From: Neodiprion pinetum | Lineage: Eukaryota; Arthropoda; Insecta; Hymenoptera; Diprionidae | Length of the DNA: 64,000 nt | Direction: 5' to 3' | Assembly: GCF_021155775.2 (NCBI RefSeq) | Contig: NC_060234.1 | Span: 15,117,871-15,181,870, forward strand | Shown: positions 11,544 through 24,093 of the stretch, one piece after another | Layout: the number at the start of each line of letters is the position of its first letter | Numbering within the stretch: position 1 is the stretch's first letter | Notes under the pieces: generated by a model | Told to the model about the DNA's origin: nothing | Database searches by the model: none | Seen by the model: the letters and a program-made list of their open reading frames with translations, nothing else | Program-made: the position numbers and the translations under genes

Positions 11544-12484
11544 TATAAGTCGAGGGGGAAATAACTTAACATTTGATTGCCACATTAATTTCGCAGGTTG
11601 AAATAAATCAGAATAATTCATTTGATTCAACATAATTCTGTTAATTTAGAATAATTCAACTAAATTTAACTTTATTCAAGTGAATTCTTTCAATTCAATT
11701 AATTCAGTACTTTTACCATCAATTCTCGATAATACACTTTGATTCTAGTGAATATCTGAATAATTTCAATTAATTCCTTTTGTTGTTTCTTCTGTTAGTT
11801 CAAATTAATTCATTCAATTCGATTGAATTAGTTTTTTTCGCAAGAATTCTCGATAACTTACCCCAATTCACGTCAATACCTAAAAATTTCGTCAATTTTT
11901 TTCCGATTTTTCTGTGAAACTAAATTAAATTATTCAATTCAACTTAATTTCTTCATTTCGGAATATTTTTAGTCTCGTGAACCTAATTTTTCCTTATCCC
12001 TCACGCTAGTTTAAGTTTATTTTAAGTTTCCCATAATATCACTATTATTGCGATACATTCCGTACTACGATATGCAGTTACTATTAATATTCTTATCATT
12101 GTGGTTACTATGATTACTATGATTACTATGATAGAGACATGGGGAGCCCCGAGATTTTTCGCGTCTCTGAAAATTTCGAAAAAAGAGCTCGTGAATAAAC
12201 GGGCACAATTATTGCACGCTGAAAAGATCATTCCGGCACAAATTGAAATTAGTTGAATTTAATTCTCTGTTAATCCCGATCAGTTCCAGAAATCGACTAT
12301 TAAGTCTCCGTTAATTCCGTTAATTTTCATTAATTGAGGTGATTCTCTGTTGGTTCAGGTGATTCCCATGAATTCAAGTAATTCTCATGGATTCAAGTAA
12401 TTCTCATTAATTCAAGTGAACTATCAATTAATTCATGGACTATTGACACGTTAATCCGACAAGTTACTTCTCCCTCCGTATAAG
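11544..12484. mobile_element. AATT-array MITE in the right palindrome arm
   Basis: About 940 bp of degenerate GAATTAATTCAATT-type words lies between two inverted motifs. The inner one at 11,551-11,566 reads CGAGGGGGAAATAACTT and the outer one at 12,461-12,478 is AAGTTACTTCTCCCTCCG, complementary at about 14 of 16 positions. Both are flanked by TATAAG-like sequence. There is no coding capacity, so this is a non-autonomous element. A shorter relative with the same termini sits in the second palindromic element at 27,652-28,165. Confidence 0.6.
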
Positions 12485-13575
12485 TCTACGTCTGGTCGTT
12501 CGCGTAGTCACTAATAGATAGGATAATTCTTGCACAAAGATGGAACGAGTCATTTTGAATACGCTCAAGCGGCCTGAAGTTGTTGAATATTTGCTTGTCT
12601 GTTGTCATTATTGTATTATCGTACCGTTAAAGGAATCTTCTTTCTACGCTGATTGTTAGGGATGTACCGTACGTGTAACGCATGCTTTATTGCACTAAGC
12701 TCAGAATTTAGAATTCCGAATTCCAAATTCGCTTCCGAAGGCTCGTTGAAGTAAATTATAATTCCAAGAACAATGAAATAATAATCAATGTAGAATTTTG
12801 AATGTATAAGAGGTGAAAATAACTACGAAACGTTCCAATAAAGTTATGTCTATGGTCAACGTTGAAGTATTCGCCTTTATTCGTATTTTTCGCCAGAATA
12901 TCCCGGTTTTGATACAAGAATATCAATAAATTATCATTTTCCGATAATAAGTTATTACCGGAGTGGTCGGTTAATGATTATTCACAGCTGATTCATTGGA
13001 TTTGGATGGTGAAATTTATCGAGTACCAACTGATCGAGCGAGCTATAATTCTTCACCGGATTAACCGGCCAAATCGCTCAACCACATTAACCAGCCAAAT
13101 CGGTTGATCAAATCAACCGGGTCAGTCGGTTAACGGGTTGAACCGAGAGCTCATTAACCAGGTCCACTAATTTAACCGGTTAAACCGACCAAATTGTACA
13201 ACAATGATCTCGATAATTTCAACATGTGTTGCTACTCTGGATCCGCATTACTAAAAAATCGGATGTGTAGAATAATTTAAAACTAGTGAAAAATTTTTCT
13301 TGCAAGTATCCTAAAAATAAACAGGAAGCATTATTTTGACGATTTTGAGCCAGCTTGATTGGGTGAGTAATTATGGAAGATGTGACGAGCGCGTCAATTC
13401 GTTGACAGTGATATTCACGTGCCTCCGTTATCACGGTACGATGATTCGGAGTATTTTATAACATGGAATCTTAAATTTTCCGATTCATTTTGTGATTTAT
13501 TTTGATTTTTATTCGTAGATGTGTGTTTCGTAGCATTATGAAGCTGAGGATGCGCTTCTGTTTACACACACAAGT
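12485..13575. other. No gene seen
   Basis: AT-rich sequence just outside the paired part of the palindrome. It holds the AACCGG repeat cluster at 13,050-13,200 and no frame I can support. The minus-strand frame at 13,219-13,434 has no family resemblance. Confidence 0.5.
13050..13200. repeat. Degenerate AACCGG/CCGGTT repeat cluster
   Basis: At least eight variants of TTAACCGG, AACCAGCC and AACCGGTTAA occur within 150 bp, in both orientations, at irregular spacing of about 15-25 bp. The cluster is strongly self-complementary and not a simple tandem array. Confidence 0.55.
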
Positions 13576-13959
13576 GTGCGCCCATGGATGAGCGGCCGGC
13601 AGCGTGTGCCGCGGCAACAATACCGAGGTCAGCGCCCGAGAAGGGGTACAGCAGCGAGAGAGGCGAGGTGCCGATATTTAATTCGTAAACGAATAATAAT
13701 AATTCACCCAGACGAACAAAACAGCAATTTCGTGGCGGCAAATCTAGATGAAATGGTGGACTCTGATTGGCCTAGTGCAATCGCTTATAATTCAAAAACT
13801 ATGCGTCGGACGAGCTTCCGGAAAAGAAATTCTCGGTTGGATTTTAACGAGGTATCATGCTGGCTAGTCCGTGGGGGGCAATTCAGGGACACCCTGTATA
13901 TACATATACAATTATATATATATTGTGACGGGACGCCTCACCGGCGTACCGGCACCTGA
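13576..13959 (+). other. Arg-rich open frame, probably not a gene
   Basis: A 127-codon frame with an Arg-rich start on CpG-rich sequence. It runs into the AC/AT-repeat stretch and the LTR-like sequence at its end, and I recognise no domain. A terminal motif like that of insect Tc1/mariner elements (CACCCTGTATATA, 13,890-13,902) lies inside it, which makes it more likely to be element-end sequence than a host exon. Confidence 0.15.
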
Positions 13960-14460
13960 CAGCCAACACGAACTACAAGATACTATTGTCAGCAGGACAT
14001 AGTGCGTGATGAGCATTAGGCTTATCGTTGACAATAGTCCGTACACAATCTTCAAAGAAAAACTCCACGTACACTTGATGACCCCACCGCGTACCGAAAG
14101 ACAAATCAAATCACGCGTTTTATAGTGCTTCCTCTTCAAGGGACACGGCCAATCGCATTTTGCCAAATCTGCGAAACCATACGCCAACGCGTTTATAAAA
14201 GTCGAGCACAAGTGTGTCTCGACATCTATCGTCTATCGTCTTCGCACATTCAGTAGATCAGTTATTCTGTCTGAGTACGGACACATCCAATATCCGTTCA
14301 GCGGATCACCACCTCTCAACGAGGAACTTGCAGTCGACACGAGCCACCGGCTAAGAAGCAGGGACGCGTCATTCCAAGCAGCCTCGACTACCACTCTCAA
14401 CTGAAGGAAGTAATTCAACCTACAGAACAAACTCAGTTTTTGTAATAAAGTTTTCAGGTA
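13925..14460 (+). mobile_element. LTR-like segment, boundaries uncertain
   Basis: Begins TGTGACGGGACGCC after an AT run, as many insect Gypsy-type LTRs do. It contains TTTATAAAAG at about 14,190, a dense downstream stretch, and AATAAAG at about 14,441 shortly before the proposed end. No second copy, clear CA end or target duplication could be found, so this may be a solo or truncated LTR. Confidence 0.3.
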
Positions 14461-15336
14461 TTAGGGAGCCGTGTCTGGGTGAAGCCCAGCATTGTGTCCG
14501 ATGTTGAATCTCAGACACGGTGTTTTTCACAAAATCCGTTCACCCTTAGGTACGGCCGCAGAATCTGCAAAGAGCTGCCTGCATTGCGCTGGGCCGCCCC
14601 GATGCAAGTAATGGTATAACTGCGAGTAATTACCGTTCTTCTGACAACCACGCTTTCACGTGTATGATATCCCGCGTTGCCGTTCGCGAGACGAGATATT
14701 ATCATCACGAAATAATAACTCGCCAACGACGATATTCAATCGTCACAGTTTATCAAAATATTTGCACGTGTGAAGCGATCACACGAGCAAACCGTTTCCA
14801 TATAAATCATAATAAATTCACACAGACTCTCGTTTTCCGTGTCTTCCGCTTCTCGGAGACAAATCACTAAATTATTATTATTTACAGATTTTTTTTTTGA
14901 AAACAGACCTCTCGCCTCAGGAGTCCTGTGTTCATTGCTAATTCTGTGCCTTGCTTCACGAGCATAGAATAAGTTTGACCTCAAACCGTTCATACGGCCT
15001 ATGATGATGGGTCTATTTCACTTGAGCTACGGCATATGAGACTGATGAAACACCAGCTGAGGTAATCTCAAAAAAACCATTAAAGGGTCAAACTATAGCA
15101 ACCTCTTCTAGGAAATCATTAAATAATCAACAAATAAATTTTCCACCTTCCTTCCGGGTCCAGAGACCGAATCCTGCTTTTCTCCTCACGAGAAAGGAAA
15201 TTCGTGAAATAACCAAAATAATCGAGTTTAGATACTATCGCCGGGTTATTTCGTATCACGTGTGGATAAATCGTGATATTCGGCGCTCGAGAAAACTCGA
15301 ATCGTTTCAATATATATACATATAAGGGGGTATCAA
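14461..15336. other. No gene seen
   Basis: Contains a short hairpin (CTGGGTGAAGCCCAG, about 14,477) and the word AGACACGG repeated in mirrored form on either side of it. Several 60-90-codon frames exist on both strands, none recognisable. Confidence 0.4.
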
Positions 15337-16005
15337 AAAATTAAAAAACTCTTGGCTACCCTCAAAAATCGAAGATATCATTGAAGTAAAGGTCTCCGTG
15401 CAATGATTCGATTTTTTGACAATACTTAGGGGGCGCGCGGGACGTTTAAAAACGCCATTTTTAGCGTTAAATTCACTTTATCACTGATAAACGGAAACAG
15501 ATCAATCAAAAAATTCTGCATTTTTTATATAAGGTGCCCAGATATGTACTCTTTCAAACGCATATTCACCGAATATCAACAAATGTTTCATATATTCGAA
15601 AAAAAATCTCTGACATCAATATTTTCACTATTTTTCAATTAATCATCATTAAATATTGATTTTTTTTTCTTAAACGTTTATGTATTTCTTTCATCTTTTT
15701 TTCTTGTAAACGAGTATTGGCAATAAGTATTGTCTTTAATGCGAAAATTGCTAAAAAATAAGTCTTTACTTTGAAAATTTTCGTATTTTATTGATTCACA
15801 CCAACTTTCTGTGAAATGGTCGTTATATTTCTCAAAAAAATGTTATAGAAAAAAAATTCACGAAAAACGAAGTACATTTTAATAACAACATTTCAATTTT
15901 CTGTGAATGAAAATATTATAACTTCACCCTAGATGGCGCTAAAGTCAAACAAAAACGAGAACATACTTTTAGGTCATATTAAGAGCAAAACAAGTTGTTG
16001 AAGTG

Positions 16006-18836
16006 TCAAAACGTTATATTCAATATACAATGACTTTTTGACAAAAGTGTTTTCTCAAAAATTTTTTGATATGAAAAATGAGAAACAATGGAAAAATTCA
16101 TTCTATCATTTGAATTAGGTACATTCCAGTTTGATTTCCTTTGAAAACGTGGCATCGCGGATCTTGACAGCAGTACGGTCTTGATTTTTGCATCTCGAGC
16201 TTCAGGTCCAGTGACAGTTTTCGAAGCTTCAGTCACCAGTTTTATGTGTCTCTCTACAGCTTGGGTATGGTATGGAAAAATGCGGACTTCTTTCAACGAA
16301 TGAAAGTTTATCACGACAAGATCTTCAAATCAATCATCTGGAATGCACTTGATGATTGGTGGTTCCGTAACGTTATCCCAGGTTATTATATCCGTATATT
16401 CTGACGCCTGAAAATGGATTTTTGGTACCCGAAATACTCGAACATATGTTTCTAGTTTTGAACAACGGTTTCTAATAATGCGGAGTGTTCTCATTCGAAA
16501 TTCTATGACTTCGTCTGACATCATCGTCAACAATATGTTTTCGCAATGTGCAAAAAACGCATTTCTTGAAATCACTTGATCTATTACATCTGTGACTTCT
16601 TTTTTTAAGCAGCGCGAAAGTTTTATCGTCAAGAAAACATGTTTGGCGCCCATGTAACAATCTGGATATTTTCTAATGGCGAACCATACTGGCACATAAA
16701 CTTTCATGATGACTTCAACGAGATTTTTTAATTTTTCATTCGGATTCAAAGTTGAGACATACAACCTGAGCACTCGACAAGCCGTCGTGAGCCAGCGGGC
16801 ATGATGAACTCTGCCAGGTTTTTTTTCTGTCAATTCTTCTGAGCATTGTCCACTTGCAACGGCATTACAAATTTGCAGCAAATATTTTTGATCTGTGCTG
16901 AAATCCGTGTCGATATCTTCTGGAAGATCTGTGCCTGGACTTACTGAATGATACTCAACGAGCGGCAGTTTTCACAATCAACTATTTTTTTACTTAGTGG
17001 TCCTGCGAATGAAGATGGGCCAGTCTTTCGTTCATCATAATGTTCGAACAATTTGTGCAGTATGAGTTCGTTTCCGTGAATTTGACATATATGCCATTGC
17101 AACGCCCTTCCTAGATATTCTTCGAGAAGTCGAATGACGATGTTCTTGAGTCCTGTATTGACCGGACATCCGTCACATCCGACTGCAACTACAATATAAT
17201 GAAATTTGTTGTATGTAAATTTACTTATATAAAATAACAAGAATGCCCAGGCGTAGTCTACTAAAATTTACAAAACTCTTTTCTTATATTACAAAATATC
17301 AATTATATACGAAAAAGTTTAACTCGACTTAACATTGAACTTCATTAAAATTAACAAAAAATATGTAATTCACATCGCACAAATTTATTGACATGCAATA
17401 GACATATTGATGGTGGCATAAACCAGGCGTTCTTGTGTTACATAAAAGAGGAAAGATTTAAAAATATTGAATTAATAACAGTTCTAGAACTAATTGCCAT
17501 ACCTAATTTTGACGTATCAATATCTGACGCTTTCAAAAAATTGCACATTGCTGTTTTTATACTCAGCGCGGAACCTGATTCTGAAGTTGTGTGTCCCAAA
17601 TACACTCCACCAGGTTCTTTCAACATCGTAATGTGTTCTCGAATTTCAGGCGGTTGACATTTATTTCCTTTTTTTTCTCATACACGAGTTCGTCTTTTCT
17701 TCCATCAAAATAAATCAATTTAACTGCCTTGTCATCCAGTTTTTTTTTAAGTATACTTTCATGCCAAGTTTTCTGCTCTCGTTGAATTTTAGAATGAGTT
17801 ATGACCATCTCTGTATTATCCACAGATATGAGGCCCAAATCCTATAGAAGTGCATTGCTAATAATTGTAGTAGCTCTTTTCGATACGTTGGTCCTTACCA
17901 TCGCTATAACCATGTTCTGTAAAGTCAATCTCATTTGTTGAGGTTGATTAGAACTCTGAAACAAAAAAAGGTTAATCTCATCTATAATATAAGTATGTGC
18001 GGATACCCAAAATAACGGTTCAGCTATGGGTCGGGTATTCGGACTCGACTCGAGTCAATTCCGATCCGATATTTCGAATTTTCTACCCGACCCGACCCGA
18101 AACGAACCCGCACATGGTTACTATGAGATAATTCATTTACGCAAATTGAATAAATAAATGAAAGTTTTACGAATAAAAAATTAATGAAATGCATAAAAGC
18201 GTCATATCTTCAGATTACCTGCGAAAAAGTCAATTCCATGGCTACTGAAGAACTTGATGCTTGGGTGAAATCTGGGCTATCGTCAATTGGATTTTCGAAT
18301 ACGTTTTCCGACTGTTGGCTCCGCAACCTTCTTGTGACCTGCGTCGAGTTCATTCTTCTGTCATTTCTCTGATCTCGTAAAAAGTCTTCTACTACCTGCG
18401 GAACTTCAGAATCTTTATCGCATTTGCAGGTTGCAGAATTAATACACCCACATCGAGCAAGATCGAAAAGTTTCCCAGCATCGTTTTTGAATGACTCAAT
18501 CCGTTTTATCGAAGCGCTCGAGCTCTTACATTTTCTCTTATTTTCGAGCAGTTGTTTGTATTTCTCGATGGCATCATTTATTTTATTTATTGTCGATTTT
18601 GTATTGATGATACGAATCGAAGTTTTCTCCCAGATGGACTGTAATTTGTCCGCGATTAACCGTAACACATCCACGAATGTTAGCTCAGGATAATTTTTTT
18701 TTAGATGAAGACGGTAGTTCAAAACTTCTTCGCAGGTCGGGATCTGTTGCTCTGGTAAGACCAAAGGAAAGAAAACTTCACTGTTTGCAATACTGTATTG
18801 TTGCCTTTTTTCGGTTTCAAGTCTAGAATATACCAT
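16006..18836 (-). pseudogene. Transposase-like protein of an unnamed family, broken
   Basis: Gene of the 15.3-20.0 kb element, read right to left. The first exon (about 18,836-18,219, splice donor at 18,218) encodes a coiled, Lys-rich region and a Cys cluster (ARCGC, then CKC) followed by FLRDQR. The next exon begins after TTTCAG near 17,950. Later blocks are KEPGGVYLGH, GCDGCPVNTG (acceptor TTGCAG before it), LGRALQWHICQIHGNEL, RVHHARWLTTACRVLRLYVS and HTQAVERHIKLVTEAS. These blocks recur together in many invertebrate repeats, which I remember as unannotated transposase-like proteins; I cannot name the superfamily. Damage: an in-frame TAG after NALL near 17,840, frameshifts near 17,620 and 16,970, and a TGA at 16,330-16,332. 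The unbroken order of blocks supports one gene rather than shadow frames. Confidence 0.7.
18025..18110. repeat. GGGTCGGG / CCCGACCC hairpin inside an intron
   Basis: GGGTCGGGTATTCG at about 18,030 is complementary to CGAATTTTCTACCCGACCC at about 18,075-18,105, with tandem CCGAC words. It lies in an intron of the broken gene above and looks like a small inserted repeat. Confidence 0.4.
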
Positions 18837-20697
18837 GAAAAATATAAAAAGAAAATGAAATAAAAATTTGTCGACACCATTGAAAACAAACAATCACCTC
18901 GCTATCAACATTTGAAGGTTATGTGAACCCCGACTAACAAAGATGCGAAAACCTACCTTATTTGTCGCATGTCAGAACCGGAAACATACGCGACAAGTTG
19001 AGTAGATGCCACCGAATATAAATTGATTATTTATCGTGACCAATAGTAATGAAAATATATAAGTTCATAGATAGGATGGATGAAAGTTTAGCCGCCGGCA
19101 GTGGCGCTGCTTGCTCGAACAGAAATGCGTTGAAAACGAACGGCGCGAAAATTTGAACGTCGAATATCTATACTGAATTGATTTTTGATTCATTCGGTTG
19201 ATATTTATGTTAATGTCTGCAGCGCAATCTGGTATCACGCTATAATCTTTTTTAATCATAGATTTTCTATGCAATAGATGATATCTCATTAATTTAATGA
19301 CAAACATAGGTTACCATAAGCATTTTGCGTAGCAAGCGTTACTTTTTCAATGTTATACAAGAAAAAAATATTAAACAGGTACATTCAAAAGTCATTGTAG
19401 ATATAAAATTAATATTTACGATAAAATTACTTAAGAAGTAGTACAAATAAAGATATTTGCAACGTTTTTCCAAAATATGAATCATTCGTTGATGTACTGC
19501 GAAATTGAGAATTTAATATGAAATTTTTTGAGGAATGTTGTAAGAATTTCAAGAAAAGTTAGTGTGAAAAAATAAAATATAGAAATTTCCAAAATAAAGA
19601 CTTATTTTTTTAGCAATTTTCGCATTGTTAGCTATACTGATACCGAGTTTTACAAGGAATAAAGATGGCAGAAACACAAAAGCGTTTTAAGAAAAAAAAT
19701 CAATATTTAATGATGATTAGTTAAAAAGTCGTGAAAATGTTGATTTTCAGAGATTTTTTTTCGAATACATGAACCATTTGTTCACGTTCGGTGAATATGG
19801 ATTTGAAAGAGTATATATCTAGGCACCTTGTATAAAAAATGCAGAATTTTTTGATAGATCTGTTTCCGTTTATCAGTGATAAAGTGAATGTAACGCTAAA
19901 AATGGGGTTTTTAAACGTCCCGCGCGCCCCCTATGTATTGTCAAAGAATCGAATCATTGCACGGAGACCTTTATTTCAATGATATCTTTGATTTTTAAGG
20001 TTAGCCAAGAGCTTTTTAATTTTTCGATACACGCTAATGTATATACAGGGTGACCACGGTAAGGTAGCCACCCCCCTCCAAAATCTAGCCGTGTGATAAT
20101 TTGAGAAACTTTTTGCATGATTTTCAAAGGAATTGCGACGATCTCTCCGATAGCGAAGTCGAAATTTTTTTAGAAACAACCGTTTTTGCGCGCGAAAAAA
20201 AAATTTTCGATTTCGGGACTAAAAATAGGGTTGAATTTTTTTTTTCTGAAAATACGCAAAATCCTAAGTGCGGACATCGAAAATTTTCCGGGATTCGTCA
20301 AACCAATCACCCAGAAATAAATCTCAAAATTCGAACTTTTTGTCGAAAATTCGGTACTAACTGGCGGAACAGGTGGAATTAAAATATGTGGCAAAATCGA
20401 CCAGCGCCAACTTCAACCTAGTCCAGGTAGCGGTATACGATATGTCATTGACGATTCTACGCGATGAGTTTCGTTGGACTGACTTTCTCTGTTTGCAGCT
20501 AGGCGAGCAGCAAGATTAGTAGTTTGAAAATGTCTGCATTGAGAGGAGCGTGACAAAAACGTCCGCATTTAAAATTATCAATGATAATTAACACGAAAGC
20601 AGCATAACGGGAGGATAACAAGCATTTTGTTATCATCGGTTGCCAGTGACAACCGTTGTAGCACGGAGGTTAGCGAACGCTCGCGCGTGGCCGATCC

Positions 20698-22332
20698 GGC
20701 CGATCAAGATCCCGCTATTACCGTTTGCCGACGCGGCGACGTCGAGATGATGTAGCGCAAAAATTGAAATTCTTTCGAAAATGATCATCGAATCAACCCG
20801 ATTCTGTCAAAGTGCAGCATTATTGACAAAGGCTTATCACTCTTATTTTACACAAAAATGATTTGTAGAAACCAACAGAATCCACCCGAATTTTGACAGT
20901 GTATTGCTTGTTCATCGCAAAATTCTAGGTCAGTTTATTTACATTCTGGAGAACGATGCGCGAAAATTGGTTAATTCTGACACCGTGTATTTACTTTCGT
21001 ACATCGAATATTTCCGCGGCAACAAAGCACATGAGTGGCCGACTTTTCTGTGATTCTGGTAGTAACAATGAGCGCAATATTGCCACCACCCGGCGTTATT
21101 TTCACGCAATGATCAAACCGGGGACAGTAAACCACGGTTCGAAATTATTTTCGATGAAAATATGCCGTTGCATTTTGGAATTTCGTTAATTGTCCGACAA
21201 ATTGATACGTAATGCGTAAGAACGAAATGACTCGCATTTGTTTAGAACGAAACCCTTGCATTGCTCTTTACTTCGATACGAAAATCGTACTATTCTTATC
21301 CAGATGAAAGAAGTATGTACGAAGCACGACAGGCTGAGGTATCGTTAAAGTACGGCGGAAGTATGGCCGATGTTATGACAGAAGTAGAAGCATGAAGGAA
21401 TGATCGTCAGGTTATGATTCATCTACCTTTTACCTGTGATTTTTCCATTTCGTGGGCGACAAACACAGTATTTTTTCGTAAATGCGACCGCCACGCTTCA
21501 CTTTCCATTTCAATTCAATGACAGTTCGTCAATGACAATAATTAGCAGCATAATATTGAGTTTGTAAACCGATGCAGAGATTTGATACTTAATTCTATAC
21601 AATTCCTTACAGATATGGTAATACAAATGTTTGATTGGTTTTTACATGTGCAATGAAATATTTTGTTTCAATCAAAATATTTACAATGCGTAAATTCGGG
21701 AATCCGTTATTTTTTGGGATCGCGCATAGTATTGCACAACAGAATTATGCACCTTCGATACTCCTCTTATGTTAATCCGTCCTTCTCGCTGAAAACTTTT
21801 CAACGAATGCTGAAATTTACAGGGACGCGGGCATAATATTTGCAATGTTGCCCGCTACATTTCATACATTGAATAATGCGTAATTACTTTTCACTGCGTA
21901 ATAAATATTCTCCGGCATTGCTTCGTGTTTGCCTTTCCCGGTTGGACTCATCTCTGTCAAACTATCGTTGTCTAAGATAATTTTGAAGAATGCTCGGTTC
22001 GTTTCTTTCCGACTCTTGTACATAATCTCTGTGACGGCGGCCATTTGTACATTGTCAACCCACACGTTGTACCCTATGATTGACCGTACTTGATGACAAT
22101 TTAAAAATGATAATTATGTTATCAAAATTAGTGACAATTTAGTGTAAAAGTATTACCAACAGATCGTTTTCCGCTACTCGGTGCTGTTACTTTCAGGACA
22201 ATTTGAAGAGTGTTCGATGAATTCGTTTGATTAACGCATTTATTCGTTTCTTTGTTTCAATTGCGACTGTAGTCGCAGTTTTATAATGTAGCTACACAAC
22301 ATTTTGTTGGAGACATTAAATTGATGCATTAT
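20698..22332. other. Segment present only in the left arm
   Basis: About 1.6 kb with no counterpart in the right arm, where sequence matching about 22,333 is joined directly to sequence matching about 20,697 near 30,525. Short frames only (20,956-21,189 plus, 21,862-22,065 minus), neither recognised. Either the right arm was deleted or this is an insertion; no terminal repeats were seen, so deletion is preferred. Confidence 0.6.
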
Positions 22333-22494
22333 TTACTAAAAATTTAATGCATTATGAAACGGACGCAGCATTATTGTAAATGGTGTATTTTTTTACAGAT
22401 CACGAGTGCACCACCTCGACATAAAAGTTTGAATTTCTGAATCGACGTGATCTGAGATACTGTATTCGTGCGTGTACATATAATTATTTTTAAT

Positions 22495-22672
22495 TATTCA
22501 ATTTATTTATTTATTTATTTATTTATTAATTTATTTATTTATTCATTTATTTATTTATTTATTTATTCATTCATTCATTCATTCATTCATTTAATTATTC
22601 ATTGATTCATTCATTTATTTATTTACCCATTTACTTATTTATTTATTTATTTATTTATTTTTTTTTTCTTTG
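22495..22672. repeat. ATTT / ATTC microsatellite, left arm
   Basis: About 180 bp of ATTT units with ATTC variants and a terminal poly-T. The frame starting at 22,602 that reads IYLFIYLF is a translation artefact of it. Mirror copy at 30,188-30,352. Confidence 0.9.
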
Positions 22673-22926
22673 CGTATGGCCAAATCGGTGGGGAAATCCT
22701 TTACGGACCACCCTAGGTAGGGTACCGTCACTCCCAGGAGTGTGGGACTCGCCTTACGGAATACCCACTAAAACCACCACCAAAAACCGTTCTTTGCTGT
22801 CGTCCACACCCCACGGAACTGTCGTCGTACCGGTTTTTGAGAATCAAATATCACGATTCGAACAATACGGAGCACATATTTTGATAAAATTAACTCTAAC
22901 AAACGGATGTAAACTAGACTTTTCAC

Positions 22927-23735
22927 CATTTTCGTGACACCATTCTCGCATTACAGACACGCTGAAACTCAGGTTTATTTGCAATAAGATTCATTAGAGT
23001 TTAGTAGTATTCAATACGAGCCGTTAGTAGAAAGAAACTGATCTTGCGTGTCATTTCTGGTCTCGTTCTGTGTTATCGTCCGCAAAAAGCCATTCTTTGC
23101 TGTCGTGCACACCACATGGAACTGTCGTCGCATCTGTTTTTGAGAATCAAATATGAGGATTATCAAAATACGAGGCACATATTCTGATAAAATTAGATTT
23201 AACATTTTTGAAACTACAGATGCAGTTTAACGTGCATCAAAAACAAACGAATGTGCACTCGACGTTCTACGATTTTCGTGACACCATTCTCGCATTACAG
23301 AAACGCTGAAGCTCAAATTTCTTCGCAATAAGAATCAATCATTAGAGTTTTGCAGTATTTAATACGAGCGTTCAATAAAAAGAAACTTGTCTTGCATTTA
23401 ATTTCTGGTCTCTTTCTGTGTTATCGTCCGCCAAAAGCCATTCCAAGCTGTCGTCCACACCACACGGAATTGTCGTCGCATCTGTTTTTGAGAATCAAAT
23501 ATGAGGATTAGAAAAATACGAGGCACATATTTTGATAAAATTAGATTTAACATTTTTGAAACTACAGATGCAGTTTAACGTGCATCAAAAACAAACGAAT
23601 GTGCACTCGACTTTTTACGATTTTCGTGACACCATTTTCGCATTATAGAAACGCTGAAGCTCAAATTTGTTCGTAATAAGAATCAATCATTAGAGTTTTG
23701 TAGTGTTTAATACGAGCGTTTAATAAAAAGAAACT
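22927..23735. repeat. 345-bp tandem repeat, left arm
   Basis: The block starting TTTTCGTGACACCATT recurs at about 22,927, 23,271 and 23,619, a period of 344-348 bp. Partial related units continue on both sides (about 22,790 and 23,740), recognised by a CACGGAACTGTCGTC-type word. Confidence 0.8.
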
Positions 23736-24093
23736 TGTCTTGCGTTTCACGTCTGATTTTGCCAGCTCTTCGTGTCCGCCGATGGCCGTATCTTGCTTAT
23801 CCTCGAGACCCCACGGGACTATCGTCTTGCCTATCTTCAACATTAAACAGCACAATAAGAAAAATACGAGGTGCCTTTTTGATGATAACGATTCTTATGT
23901 TATTCAAACATCGAATGCAGTTTTGTATGCGGTAGCAAACAAAGAGAGTTTTGACGTCCCACCACTTCTGTTATATTATTTTCACACATCTAAGGATTTT
24001 TTTTTCAACCCTCTAAATAACAATGATAATAATTCATGACAGTTTCGCGTTGTCAATCATTGAAGATTTGTAATAGGAATCATATCCCGCATT

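Larger units (their letters stand above)
6347..12444 (-). repeat. Right arm of the giant palindrome
   Basis: This is the reverse complement of 1-6,098. The outer limit of 12,444 is set only by the window start, because it pairs with base 1. The arm contains, from the centre outward, a short leader, the transposase pseudogene, about 3.6 kb without a recognised gene, and an AATT-rich MITE. Small frames at 8,635-9,175 mirror those at 3,270-3,810 and match nothing I know. Confidence 0.97.
15337..20028 (-). mobile_element. 4.7-kb DNA transposon with long TIRs
   Basis: The two ends are reverse complements of each other over roughly 450-500 bp (about 15,337-15,800 and 19,530-20,028) with moderate divergence. 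Both begin with a TATC(A/G)AAAAATTAAAAA word and share a CGCGCGGGACGTTTAAA block. Inside is one broken multi-exon gene on the minus strand. The right end lies only about 12 bp from the start of the next element at 20,040. No clear target duplication was identified. Confidence 0.75.

Noticed and set aside
22495..22672. Regular short repeats that might suggest a CRISPR array
   Set aside because: It is a tetranucleotide microsatellite without spacers, in a eukaryotic setting.
22602..22937. 111-codon frame with a hydrophobic repetitive start (IYLFIYLF)
   Set aside because: The start is translated ATTT microsatellite and the rest lies in the 345-bp tandem repeat; mirrored at 29,915-30,250.
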